64,000 nt of DNA from CAG-791 sp963655255 (GTDB lineage Bacteria; Bacillota; Clostridia; Lachnospirales; Lachnospiraceae): positions 1 to 64,000 of the forward strand of contig CAVKEB010000010.1 in NCBI GenBank assembly GCA_963655255.1, in the 5' to 3' direction. The notes under the pieces were generated by a model. It did not search any database. It saw only the letters and a list, made by a program, of their open reading frames with translations, and was not told the origin of the DNA. A program made the position numbers and the translations under genes. The first letter of the stretch is position 1. Each line of letters starts with the position of its first letter. Positions 7,951-15,839 of the stretch are shown here, piece after piece.

Positions 7951-9099
7951 ATGGCAGAAGAGAAAAAGCATGGTTTTTTTGCCAGATTAAGGAGCGGACT
8001 GACGAAGACCCGCGACAACATTGTCGCCGGGATGAACCGGGTCTTCACGGGGCATACGGCAATTGATGATGATTTCTACGAGGAACTGGAAGAGATCATG
8101 ATCATGGGCGATATGGGCGTTCAGACCACGGACCGGATTCTGGAGCAGCTCCGCACCCAGGTGAAGGAGCTGCACATCAAGGAACCCGTGAAGTGCCGGG
8201 ATCTTCTGATCGAGGACATCCGCGGGCAGATGCAGGTGGATGAGCACGCCTATGATTTTGAAGAGGGCCCCTCGGTGGTTCTCGTCATCGGTGTCAACGG
8301 CGTCGGCAAGACCACTTCGGTCGGAAAGCTGGCTGACATTTATAAGCGCAGGGGCAAAAAGGTCCTGATTGCGGCGGCGGATACCTTCCGCGCAGCCGCC
8401 TACGATCAGCTGAAGGTCTGGTCGGAGCGGGCCGGCGTGGAGATGATCGCCGGTGCGGAGGGGGCAGATCCCGCGAGCGTTGTCTATGATGCCGTGAACG
8501 CGGCGAAGGCAAGACACGCGGACATTCTTCTTTGCGATACGGCGGGACGACTTCACAACAAAAAGAACCTGATGAACGAGCTGGAGAAGATCGGCAGGAT
8601 CATTTCCCGGGAATATCCGGAGGCCAGGCGCGAGAATCTTGTGGTTCTGGATGCCGCGACCGGACAGAATGCGCTGTCTCAGGCGCGGGAGTTTTCCCAG
8701 GTCACGAACCTTACCGGCATCGTGCTGACGAAGATGGACGGCTCGTCCAAGGGCGGCATTGCGATTGCCGTACAGTCGGAGCTCGGCATTCCGGTCAAGT
8801 ACATCGGCGTCGGCGAGCACCTGGAGGATCTGCAGCGCTTTGATCCGGACGAGTTTGTGCGTGCTCTCTTTGACACGGAGCCGGAGGGCGCCGACGGGGA
8901 AACCCCGGAGAACGAAGAGGAAAGCGGGCGGAATGTAAGCGGCGAGGCCGGAAGCGGCCCGGAGGGAGCGGAAGACGCTCCGGAAGCGAAGGAAAGCGCA
9001 GAGCCGTCTTCGAAAGCCGCTGAGCCGGAGAAGGAAGACGACGAGGAAGATCCGTGGGCATTTTTCGCATCCATGCAGGATGCCAAGAATGGACGGTAA
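7951..9099 (+). CDS. ftsY: Signal recognition particle receptor FtsY, with acidic C-terminal tail
   Basis: FtsY is the membrane-associated GTPase that receives the SRP-ribosome complex. Residues 1-80 form the N domain, followed by the G domain with GVNGVGKTTS (about 113-122), TFRAAAYDQL, DTAGRLHNK, LTKMDGSSKGG and the closing GVGEHLEDLQRFDPDEFVRA. At about residue 307 the conserved protein ends, yet the frame continues for about 75 residues dominated by Glu, Ala, Ser, Gly and Pro (EEESGRN, GPEGAEDAPEAKESAE, EKEDDEEDPWAFF). In E. coli FtsY an acidic A domain lies at the N-terminus; here the acidic segment is at the opposite end. It lies between smc and a GH25-like gene and is very close to the latter. 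Confidence 0.96.
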   Translation: MAEEKKHGFFARLRSGLTKTRDNIVAGMNRVFTGHTAIDDDFYEELEEIMIMGDMGVQTTDRILEQLRTQVKELHIKEPVKCRDLLIEDIRGQMQVDEHAYDFEEGPSVVLVIGVNGVGKTTSVGKLADIYKRRGKKVLIAAADTFRAAAYDQLKVWSERAGVEMIAGAEGADPASVVYDAVNAAKARHADILLCDTAGRLHNKKNLMNELEKIGRIISREYPEARRENLVVLDAATGQNALSQAREFSQVTNLTGIVLTKMDGSSKGGIAIAVQSELGIPVKYIGVGEHLEDLQRFDPDEFVRALFDTEPEGADGETPENEEESGRNVSGEAGSGPEGAEDAPEAKESAEPSSKAAEPEKEDDEEDPWAFFASMQDAKNGR

Positions 9100-9114
9100 T
9101 GGTGTGCAGACAGC

Positions 9115-10254
9115 ATGAAAAGGACGGAGAAAAAGGACAGAAACGGACGTAAAGCGGACAAGCCTTCGAAGCCGGGCCGCGTCCGTGCGCATTTCTGGTA
9201 TCAGGCCAATATCATTCTTCTTTGCAGCGTGACGCTTCTTTCCCTGGCGGCTTCGGTGCTTTTCTTCCTGCAGACAAGAACCGCGCAGAAGGAGAAAAAC
9301 GAGCTCTCCGGAAAACTGGAGGCTCTGGAGGGGGACCAGAAGACGCTCTACACCGAGGAAGAGGTGCAGGAGAGGATGGAGCAGGCAAGGAGCAGCGCCG
9401 GGGAGACGGAGCGGCACCGGATTCTCATGCAGATCCAGTCGGACATGGAGTCCGGCGGCAGTACGGCGTCGATGCTGCGCAGCCTTTTTTCCGATGACAT
9501 TGTTGTGGTCAGCGGAGGCAAGTACTATTTCTATCCGATTCTGAATTCGGTCTCCCGGAATGCCTTTCAGTCGGGGGATTTTTCCTTAAGTGATGACGGA
9601 AGACTGCAGTATGACGGCAGGGACAAGGTGACGCTTCAGTCCGGAATTGATGTGTCGGAGGAGAACGGAGACATCGACTGGACGCTGGTGTCGGAGGATG
9701 ACATCGCGTTTGCCATGGTCTGCGCCGGCGGAAGGCTTTCCTCGGATGAGAATGAGGAGTCCGGCGGCATTTCGGATGATGAGAAGATGGGAGAGAACAT
9801 TGAGGGAGCCTCCAAGGCGGGGCTGAATGTCGGTGTCTCTTATATTCTCGGCGCAACCTCGAAGGATGAGGCGGAGGCGGAGGCCGCGCATCTGGTCGGA
9901 CGCCTGGAGCCGTATCAGAGCCGGGTGACGTACCCGGTTGCGGTCTGGGTCAACGTTCCGTCGGAGACGGACCGGACGGCGGGGCAGAGCCGCGCGGAGT
10001 GGACGGATTATGTGCTGACCTTCTGTGAGAAACTGGAGGAGGCCGGCTACCAGCCGATGATTTACGGGAACCTGGCATCCTTCGTGATGATGCTGAATAT
10101 GGAAGATCTGGAAAAATACGACAAGTGGATCGCCAACACCGGAGCGGGTCTGTATTTCCCCTACAAGTTCAGCATGTGGCAGTATTCCGTAAACGGAACG
10201 GTGCCCGGAATCACAACGGAGGTCGGGCTGGACGCAAGCCTCACAATCGGATGA
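9115..10254 (+). CDS. Membrane-anchored GH25-like protein with altered active site
   Basis: The 379-residue product has a basic cytoplasmic N-terminus, one membrane segment (about 32-53, ANIILLCSVTLLSLAASVLF), a short coiled coil, and an extracellular domain from about residue 175 that follows the glycoside hydrolase 25 (lysozyme) pattern: GIDVSEENGDIDW, a barrel, and the closing MWQYSVNGTVPGI. GH25 enzymes normally have an Asp-x-Glu catalytic pair after a YPVAL-type strand; here that strand reads YPVAVWVNVPSE, without it. The DLN-type ending is also degenerate (TTEVGLDASLTIG). It may bind rather than cut peptidoglycan. It follows ftsY after only 15 bp, so it is probably cotranscribed. Confidence 0.75.
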   Translation: MKRTEKKDRNGRKADKPSKPGRVRAHFWYQANIILLCSVTLLSLAASVLFFLQTRTAQKEKNELSGKLEALEGDQKTLYTEEEVQERMEQARSSAGETERHRILMQIQSDMESGGSTASMLRSLFSDDIVVVSGGKYYFYPILNSVSRNAFQSGDFSLSDDGRLQYDGRDKVTLQSGIDVSEENGDIDWTLVSEDDIAFAMVCAGGRLSSDENEESGGISDDEKMGENIEGASKAGLNVGVSYILGATSKDEAEAEAAHLVGRLEPYQSRVTYPVAVWVNVPSETDRTAGQSRAEWTDYVLTFCEKLEEAGYQPMIYGNLASFVMMLNMEDLEKYDKWIANTGAGLYFPYKFSMWQYSVNGTVPGITTEVGLDASLTIG

Positions 10255-10372
10255 GCCTTTGGCACTGCAAAAAGAAAACGGTTCGCGGGGAGACTCCCGG
10301 GAAACGGAAGGTGCGGTTTGTCTTGGCGGGGCATCAAAAGGATACACAGGCACTTCAGACGGCAACGGGATG

Positions 10373-10419
10373 TGTGTCAAGAAAAAATACTTGACACATG
10401 CCCCGCTGTTTTGTATGAT
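10373..10419 (+). promoter_or_regulatory. ylxM-ffh promoter overlapped by a 9-bp inverted repeat
   Basis: TTGACA (10391-10396) and TATGAT (10414-10419) are spaced by 17 bp. A perfect inverted repeat TGTGTCAAG/CTTGACACA with an 8-nt A-rich centre (10373-10398) covers the -35 box, so it could be a repressor operator. The remaining bases of the 218-bp gap after the GH25-like gene show nothing else. Confidence 0.75.
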
Positions 10420-10472
10420 AAGCAAGTTGTTATGCGGCGTGTAAGAGCCGCAGACGAAACTGAGGTTGCAGA

Positions 10473-10808
10473 ATGGAGCAGATCGTAGAGCAGGGAATGT
10501 TATATGACTTTTACGGGCCGCTTCTTACGAAGCACCAGCAGGAAATTTATGAGCTGGTGGTTTATCAGAACCTCTCGCTGAATGAGATTGCGGAACAGAA
10601 CGGCATCAGCAAGCAGGCCGTTTCCGACCTGGTCCGCCGTGCAACGGCGCAGATGCAGGGCTATGAGAAGAGCCTCGGCATGATTGAGAGATTCCGGAGA
10701 ATCCGAAGGAGCTGTGAGAAGCTTTCGGAAGAAGCGGGAAGACTCCGGGATGCAGAGGAAGCGGAAACCTTCCGGAAGATTGCAGAAGAGATCCGCAGGG
10801 AACTGTAG
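10473..10808 (+). CDS. ylxM: YlxM/p13-like DNA-binding protein, SRP-associated
   Basis: The 111-residue product belongs to the UPF0122/YlxM family, which in Firmicutes lies directly before ffh and whose members modulate SRP activity. The first half is a sigma-70 region-4-like helix-turn-helix: LTKHQQEIYELVVYQNLSLN then EIAEQNGISKQAVSDLVRRA (about 38-57). The second half is a charged helix. It has the typical N-terminal YDFYGPLLT. The start is the ATG at 10473; upstream Shine-Dalgarno is weak (CTGAGGTTGCAG). It is 66 bp before ffh and shares its promoter. Confidence 0.93.
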   Translation: MEQIVEQGMLYDFYGPLLTKHQQEIYELVVYQNLSLNEIAEQNGISKQAVSDLVRRATAQMQGYEKSLGMIERFRRIRRSCEKLSEEAGRLRDAEEAETFRKIAEEIRREL

Positions 10809-10874
10809 AAAGAGAACAGGCTTAGGACCGTGCGCGGGCAATCCGCCGCAGGAGGCCCGGCAGGAAATACAGCT

Positions 10875-12278
10875 ATGGCATTTGAGAGTTTATCGGAAAA
10901 ACTGAACCGCGTATTCGCGAAGCTTCGCGGAAAAGGCAAGCTTTCGGAGAAGGACGTACAGGAAGCGCTGAAGGAAGTCAAGATGGCGCTCCTTGAGGCG
11001 GACGTCAACTTCCGTGTGGTGAAGCAGTTCATCGCGTCCATTCAGGAGCGGGCGGTCGGATCCGAGGTCATGAACGGACTGAATCCGGCGCAGCAGGTCA
11101 TCAAGATCGTCGATGAAGAGATGATCCGCCTGATGGGATCGGAGACCACGGAGCTGTCGTTCCAGCCGGGAAAGGCCGTCACCGTGATCATGATGGCAGG
11201 TCTTCAGGGCTCTGGTAAGACGACAACGGCATCGAAGCTTGCGGGGAAGCTGAAGCTCAAAGGAAAGAAGCCGCTCCTTGCGGCACTGGACGTCTACCGT
11301 CCCGGTGCCATCCGCCAGCTTCAGGTAAACGGAGAAAAGGTCGGCGTTCCTGTCTTTGAGATGGGAGATTCCAAGAGCCCCGTTGACATTGCGAAGGCAG
11401 CTCTGGCACACGCCGAGAAGAACGGCAATGATGTGCTGTTCCTGGATACGGCGGGCCGCCTTCAGATCGACGATGAGATGATGGAAGAGCTCCAGAAGAT
11501 CAAGGAAGCGGTGACGGTTCACGAGACCATTCTGGTGGTCGACGCGATGACCGGCCAGGAGGCCGTCAATGTCGCGAAGACCTTCGATGAGAAGGTCGGT
11601 GTGGACGGCGTCATTCTCTCGAAGATGGACGGCGACACGAGAGGCGGTGCGGCACTTTCCGTCAAGGCGGTGACCGGACGTCCGATCCTGTATGTCGGCA
11701 TGGGCGAGAAGCTCTCGGATCTGGAGCAGTTCTATCCGGACCGCATGGCATCCCGGATCCTCGGAATGGGCGATGTCCTGACGCTGATTGAGAAGGCACA
11801 GGAGAATCAGACCGAAGAGGATGAGAAGAAGGGCCGCGAGATGGCCTCGAAGCTCGGCAAAGGGAAGTTTGATTTTAACGACTATCTGGAGAGCATGAAC
11901 CAGATGCGCAAGATGGGAGGCCTTTCCAGTATTCTGGGAATGCTGCCCGGAATGGGCATCAGCAGGGATCAGCTGGACGGAGCCATCGATGAGAAGAAAA
12001 TGGCCAGGATGGAAGCCATCGTCCTGTCCATGACACCGCAGGAGCGGGCGAACCCCAAGCTCCTCACCCCGCAGCGCAAGTACCGGATCGCCAAAGGCTC
12101 CGGCAATGACATCGCGGAGGTCAACCGCTTCATCAAGCAGTTCAAGCAGATGCAGGACATGGTGAAGAAGATGGGCGGCATGAAGAAGAGGCGCCACGGA
12201 AATCCTTTCGGCGGAATGCCGGGAGGCTTCGGCGGAATGGGCGGCCTCGGAGGACGGGGAGGATTCCCGTTCGGCTAA
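10875..12278 (+). CDS. ffh: Signal recognition particle protein Ffh
   Basis: Ffh, with 4.5S RNA, binds signal sequences emerging from ribosomes and pairs with FtsY. The 467-residue product has an N domain (1-85), a G domain with GLQGSGKTTTASKLAGKLKL (about 110-129), DVYRPGAIRQL, DTAGRLQIDDE, LSKMDGDTRGGAALS and GMGEKLSDLEQFYPDRMASR, then the methionine-rich M domain (about 325-440) with MQDMVKKMGGMKKRR, and a Gly/Met/Phe-rich tail (NPFGGMPGGFGGMGG). I chose the ATG at 10875 because MAFESLSEKLN is the standard N-terminus; an earlier in-frame ATG at 10830 adds non-family sequence. Confidence 0.98.
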   Translation: MAFESLSEKLNRVFAKLRGKGKLSEKDVQEALKEVKMALLEADVNFRVVKQFIASIQERAVGSEVMNGLNPAQQVIKIVDEEMIRLMGSETTELSFQPGKAVTVIMMAGLQGSGKTTTASKLAGKLKLKGKKPLLAALDVYRPGAIRQLQVNGEKVGVPVFEMGDSKSPVDIAKAALAHAEKNGNDVLFLDTAGRLQIDDEMMEELQKIKEAVTVHETILVVDAMTGQEAVNVAKTFDEKVGVDGVILSKMDGDTRGGAALSVKAVTGRPILYVGMGEKLSDLEQFYPDRMASRILGMGDVLTLIEKAQENQTEEDEKKGREMASKLGKGKFDFNDYLESMNQMRKMGGLSSILGMLPGMGISRDQLDGAIDEKKMARMEAIVLSMTPQERANPKLLTPQRKYRIAKGSGNDIAEVNRFIKQFKQMQDMVKKMGGMKKRRHGNPFGGMPGGFGGMGGLGGRGGFPFG

Positions 12279-12414
12279 GTTACGGTAACGACAGACGGCA
12301 GGAGCCGCCTGTGTTGCAGATGACACGAAGAACCGGTGCGGCGGCCTGCCGCAGTGCGAAGGTGTCAGCAGAATAGATTCATTTACATATTTTTATTTTG
12401 AGGAGGAAATTATC

Positions 12415-12657
12415 ATGGTAAAGATCAGACTTGCAAGAATCGGTGAGAAGAAGGTTCCGATTTATCGTATCGTTGTTCAGGAGTCTTCTGTTCCGCGCAA
12501 CGGAAAGACCATTGATTCCATCGGCTACTATGATCCCAACACCGAGCCCGCAACCATCCGCATCGATGCGGAGAAGGCTGATGAGTGGATCAAGAAGGGT
12601 GCTCAGCCGACCGACGTTGTAAAGAAGCTGATGAAGAAGGCAGCAAAGGCCAACTGA
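12415..12657 (+). CDS. rpsP: 30S ribosomal protein S16
   Basis: The 80-residue product MVKIRLARIGEKKVPIYRIV is a standard S16, an assembly protein of the small subunit. A strong GAGGAGG lies 8 nt upstream of the ATG. It opens the rpsP-khpA-rimM-trmD-rplS ribosome and tRNA-maturation cluster and uses a restricted codon set, as expected for high expression. The 136-bp gap before it holds an AT-rich stretch (ATTTACATATTTTTATTTTG) where a promoter could lie, but I cannot assign clear boxes. Confidence 0.98.
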   Translation: MVKIRLARIGEKKVPIYRIVVQESSVPRNGKTIDSIGYYDPNTEPATIRIDAEKADEWIKKGAQPTDVVKKLMKKAAKAN

Positions 12658-12738
12658 TCATTGTTACCCTTAGGGAAAGGCCGGGTTTCCGGTTTTTCCT
12701 TAGAAAACAGTGTCTGACAACTGGAAAAGAGGGATTCG

Positions 12739-13056
12739 ATGATGAAGGAACTGGTCGAGGTGATTGCGAAGGCGCTCGTGGAGCATCCGGACGAGGTCGC
12801 AGTCAGAGAAAGAACCGAGGGAAAGGTCATCAAGGTTGACTTGTATGTCGCTCCCGCGGATATGGGAAAGGTCATCGGACGTCAGGGACGGATCGCGAAG
12901 GCGATCCGCGCTGTTGTCAAGGCGGCTGCGACCCGGGAGGACGTGGCAGTTGACGTGAACATTGACTCCACGGACATGCTGAAGGAAGATGACGCGGCTG
13001 CGCAGAGTCAGGAAGAAGGCTCCGGCGGGAACGCGGAAAAGGGCGATACGTTATGA
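12739..13056 (+). CDS. khpA: KH-domain RNA-binding protein KhpA, with acidic tail
   Basis: KhpA is a small KH-domain RNA-binding protein that lies between rpsP and rimM in most Firmicutes. The KH GxxG-type loop is in MGKVIGRQGRIAKAIRAVVK (about 49-68). The domain normally ends near residue 75-80; here the protein continues to residue 105 with a Gln/Glu/Asp/Gly tail (KEDDAAAQSQEEGSGGNAEK). AGAGGG lies 5 nt before the ATG at 12739. Its TGA overlaps the rimM start as ATGA, which points to translational coupling. Confidence 0.93.
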   Translation: MMKELVEVIAKALVEHPDEVAVRERTEGKVIKVDLYVAPADMGKVIGRQGRIAKAIRAVVKAAATREDVAVDVNIDSTDMLKEDDAAAQSQEEGSGGNAEKGDTL

Positions 13057-13574
13057 CGGACCGCTTTCAGGTTGGCGTCATTGCCAGTACTCACGGCGTG
13101 CGGGGAGATGTGAAGGTCTTCCCGACCACCGATGACCCGGCGCGATTCCGGAAGCTGAAGAAGGTGTATCTGACCTTCCGCGGCAGAACGGAGGAGCACG
13201 GGGTCAGCGCCGTGCGGCTTCAGGGGAAATTCGTGATCCTGCACCTTTCGGACATCGAGAGTCCGGAGGAGGCACGGCTTTACCGGAATCTTCCGCTGAT
13301 GATTGACCGGGCGGACGCCATGCCGCTGGAGGAAGGCCGCTGGTACATTCCGGATCTGATCGGGATGAAGGTGCTGGAGGATGACGGGAGCGTTCTCGGA
13401 ACGCTGACGGATGTTCTGCAGACCGGTGCCAACGATGTATACGAAGTGCGGACAGAGGATGGAGAGAGCATTCTGATTCCCGCGATCCGCGACTGCATCC
13501 TGGATGTCAGTCCGGAAGAGGGGATCATGAAGGTTCATCTGCTGCCCGGATTGAGAGATTTGCAGAAGAAATGA
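13053..13574 (+). CDS. rimM: Ribosome maturation factor RimM
   Basis: RimM helps assemble the 30S head together with S19. The 173-residue product has the N-terminal GVIASTHGVRGDVKVFPTTD motif, a linker, and the PRC-barrel with RWYIPDLIGMKVLEDDGSVL and ILIPAIRDCILDVS. It overlaps khpA upstream and trmD downstream by 4 bp each (ATGA at both junctions), giving a tightly coupled khpA-rimM-trmD unit. Confidence 0.97.
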   Translation: MTDRFQVGVIASTHGVRGDVKVFPTTDDPARFRKLKKVYLTFRGRTEEHGVSAVRLQGKFVILHLSDIESPEEARLYRNLPLMIDRADAMPLEEGRWYIPDLIGMKVLEDDGSVLGTLTDVLQTGANDVYEVRTEDGESILIPAIRDCILDVSPEEGIMKVHLLPGLRDLQKK

Positions 13575-14401
13575 ATTTTCACATTCTTACGCTGTTTCCG
13601 GAGATGGTGACGGACGGGCTGAACACCAGCATTCTGGGCCGTGCGATGGCACAGGGACTGATTCATGCGGAGGCGGTCAACATCCGTGACTATACGAACA
13701 ACCGCCACGGCAAGGTGGATGACTACATTTACGGCGGCGGTGCAGGGCTTCTGATGCAGGCGCAGCCTGTATACGATGCCTGGAAGGCAGTGGAAGAACG
13801 GATTCAGAACCGGCGGGCCAGGGCACTTTCGGAAGAGAGGGCAGGGAATCCGCAGGAAGAGGCAAAGGCAATGGAGCCGGGGCCCGGGAAACGGACCCGG
13901 GTGGTCTATCTGACACCGGTCGGCCGCACGTTCAACCAGAGCATGGCGGAGGAGTTCTCCAAAGAGGAGGATCTCATTCTCCTGTGCGGTCATTACGAGG
14001 GAATCGACGAACGGGTCATTGAGGAAATCGTGACGGACCCGGTTTCCATCGGCGATTTCGTCCTGACCGGCGGAGAACTGCCGGCGATGATGATCGTGGA
14101 CGCGGTTTCGAGGCTAGTTCCCGGAGTTCTCGGGAATGAGGCCTCCGCGGAGACGGATTCCTTTCAGGACGGGCTTCTGGAGTACCCGCAGTATTCGAGA
14201 CCGGAGGAGTGGAACGGAAGGAAGGTTCCGGACATTCTTCTCTCCGGAGACCACGCGAAGGTAGATGCCTGGCGGCTGGAGCAGTCCCTGCTTCGGACGA
14301 AAAAGATCCGGCCGGACCTGTACGACGCCTGGAAAGCGGCGCATCCGGATCCGCCGCCGAAGAAAAAAAGAAGAAGGCCGGAAGCGGATGCTTGCATGTG
14401 A
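13571..14401 (+). CDS. trmD: tRNA (guanine-N1)-methyltransferase TrmD, with insertion
   Basis: TrmD makes m1G37 in tRNAs that read CUN, CCN and CGG, using S-adenosylmethionine. The SPOUT knot motifs GHYEGIDERVIEEIVTDPVS and IGDFVLTGGELPAMMIVDAV are intact, as is the N-terminal MNFHILTLFPEM and the GGGAGLLMQAQPV loop. At 276 residues it is longer than the usual 230-250, because about 30 hydrophilic residues (about 76-106, including RAGNPQEEAKAMEPGPGK) interrupt the region before VVYLTPVG, and because of a basic tail (PPPKKKRRRPEA). It overlaps rimM by 4 bp. A promoter for rplS overlaps its 3' end. Confidence 0.97.
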   Translation: MNFHILTLFPEMVTDGLNTSILGRAMAQGLIHAEAVNIRDYTNNRHGKVDDYIYGGGAGLLMQAQPVYDAWKAVEERIQNRRARALSEERAGNPQEEAKAMEPGPGKRTRVVYLTPVGRTFNQSMAEEFSKEEDLILLCGHYEGIDERVIEEIVTDPVSIGDFVLTGGELPAMMIVDAVSRLVPGVLGNEASAETDSFQDGLLEYPQYSRPEEWNGRKVPDILLSGDHAKVDAWRLEQSLLRTKKIRPDLYDAWKAAHPDPPPKKKRRRPEADACM

Positions 14402-14420
14402 GTCCGCGATATGGTATCAT
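14392..14420 (+). promoter_or_regulatory. Promoter for rplS inside the end of trmD
   Basis: TTGCAT (14392-14397) and TATCAT (14415-14420) are spaced by exactly 17 bp and straddle the trmD stop codon. This would give rplS a leader of about 150 nt. That leader is GC-rich; I see no confident fold in it, although rplS leaders are autoregulatory in some Firmicutes. Confidence 0.55.
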
Positions 14421-14575
14421 CATCTATGCTGTGTTTTATGCGCAGCGGGAACAATATGTCAGGAGATGGTCCTCTGCCGGGGAACGGTCGGCAATCTGCC
14501 GCGAAAATGCCGTTTCACGATGTCTGCAAGGGCAGGCGGGAGAACGGGTAAGAACATCCGGAAAAGGAGAAAGAA

Positions 14576-14917
14576 ATGAGCATTATCAGCGAAATCGAAG
14601 AAGCCCAGAAGAAAGAAGTATCCCAGTTCAACGTTGGTGACACCGTTCGTGTTCACAACAGAATTGAAGAGGGAAAGCGTTCCAGAGTCCAGATCTTTGA
14701 GGGAACTGTCCTGAAGATCCAGGGCGGCGGAAGCCGGAAGACCTTTACCGTTCGCAAGGAGTCCAGCGGAATCGGCGTTGAGAAGACCTGGCCGCTGTAT
14801 TCTCCCAACGTAGAGAAGGTAGAAGTTGTCCGTCATGGTAAGGTAAGAAGAGCGAAGCTGAACTATCTGAGAAACCTCAGCGGCAAGAAGGCTAAGGTTA
14901 AGGAGCAGATTCGCTGA
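14576..14917 (+). CDS. rplS: 50S ribosomal protein L19
   Basis: The 113-residue product has the L19 signature FNVGDTVRVHNRIEEGKRSR, FEGTVLKIQGGGSRKTFTVR, GVEKTWPLYSPNVEKVEVVR and RAKLNYLRNLSGKKAKVKE. L19 lies at the 30S-50S interface. Codons are strongly biased toward an optimal set, unlike trmD just before. AAGGAGA lies about 6 nt before the ATG, and a clear terminator follows. Confidence 0.98.
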   Translation: MSIISEIEEAQKKEVSQFNVGDTVRVHNRIEEGKRSRVQIFEGTVLKIQGGGSRKTFTVRKESSGIGVEKTWPLYSPNVEKVEVVRHGKVRRAKLNYLRNLSGKKAKVKEQIR

Positions 14918-14943
14918 TCCTCTGGGAAGAGAGTTTCTTTCGG

Positions 14944-14975
14944 GGCCGCACTGATTTGCAGTGCGGCCTTTTTAT
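14944..14975 (+). terminator. Intrinsic terminator after rplS
   Basis: A perfect 10-bp stem GGCCGCACTG/CAGTGCGGCC with a 5-nt loop is followed by TTTTTATAT. Confidence 0.92.
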
Positions 14976-15012
14976 ATAGTGTTAAAGAATTTTACCAAAA
15001 GAGGAAGAACGA

Positions 15013-15621
15013 ATGATGCGAAGAAAACGCAGGCGTAGCCGCTATTCATCGGGCCTTTCCTTTTATGAAGATAAGAATACCGTCAACACGACCCGGATCG
15101 TGGAGGGAATCCTCTGGCTCTGCTATACGGTGATCGCGCTGTTTTTCGCGGTGATGTGCTTCAAGTGCTTCGGGTTCCGCGTGAGCGTCCTGGGCAATTC
15201 CATGAAGCCGGGCATCGTGCAGGGGCAGAATGTCTTTGTGAACAAGCTTGCCTACCGGATGTCGACCCCGGAGCGGGGCGATGTCGTGGCGTTTTACCCG
15301 GGTGGGGACAGCCAGATGCATCCGTCGGTCAAGCGGATTGTGGCGATTCCGGGGGACTCCGTGCAGGTGCTGAACGGCGTGCTCCTCATTAACGGCGTCC
15401 CCTGCACCTATTCGGATGCCTATGCGTCCATTTCGGATCCGGGTCTTGCCGCGGACATGGAGATCATGGAGGACGGACAGTACTTTGTGATGGGCGACAA
15501 TCCGGACGAGAGCGAGGACTCCCGCTCGGCGGGAATCGGCACCGTGCAGGAGGAAGACATCATCGGAAGCGTGTGGCTCGCGCTTCCAGCTGAAGGGTCG
15601 GGCCTTCACAGAGTGCGGTGA
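15013..15621 (+). CDS. lepB: Type I signal peptidase, first paralogue
   Basis: This membrane peptidase removes signal peptides from secreted proteins. The 202-residue product has a basic N-terminus with a run MMRRKRRRSR, one membrane anchor (about 29-50), the catalytic serine in LGNSMKPGIVQGQ (Ser63), the catalytic lysine in VKRIVAIPGDSVQV (Lys107), and the box GDNPDESEDSR. It has an unusually long cytoplasmic lead of about 28 residues. AGAGGAAG lies before the ATG. A second paralogue sits 1.3 kb downstream, on the other side of rbgA. Confidence 0.95.
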   Translation: MMRRKRRRSRYSSGLSFYEDKNTVNTTRIVEGILWLCYTVIALFFAVMCFKCFGFRVSVLGNSMKPGIVQGQNVFVNKLAYRMSTPERGDVVAFYPGGDSQMHPSVKRIVAIPGDSVQVLNGVLLINGVPCTYSDAYASISDPGLAADMEIMEDGQYFVMGDNPDESEDSRSAGIGTVQEEDIIGSVWLALPAEGSGLHRVR

Positions 15622-15625
15622 AAAG

Positions 15626-15734
15626 TTTGCAAGTGACATCGATATGTCACTTGCAAACTGCAGCATCGGTGCTGACGCACCGGCTGCCGCATTCGGCAAA
15701 ATCGCCTTCGCGAATTTTGCCTCAGCGAGGTATA
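15626..15734 (+). repeat. Family A four-hairpin repeat, copy A2
   Basis: All four hairpins are present, starting 4 bp after the lepB stop. Against copy A1, H1 changes as a pair (GCAAGTGAC with GTCACTTGC instead of GAAAGTGAC with GTCACTTTC), and H3 changes as a pair (TCGC with GCGA instead of CCGC with GCGG). Unlike A1 and A5 it ends about 105 bp before the next start codon, that of rbgA. Confidence 0.9.
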
Positions 15735-15839
15735 AAACCGGCGCAGAAGCTCAGCACGGAGGGCTCCTGACAAAAAAGTGAATCACAGGGCAATGGATTC
15801 ACCCAGATCAGGAAAACAGGTTATCGAGGGAGAGACGAA

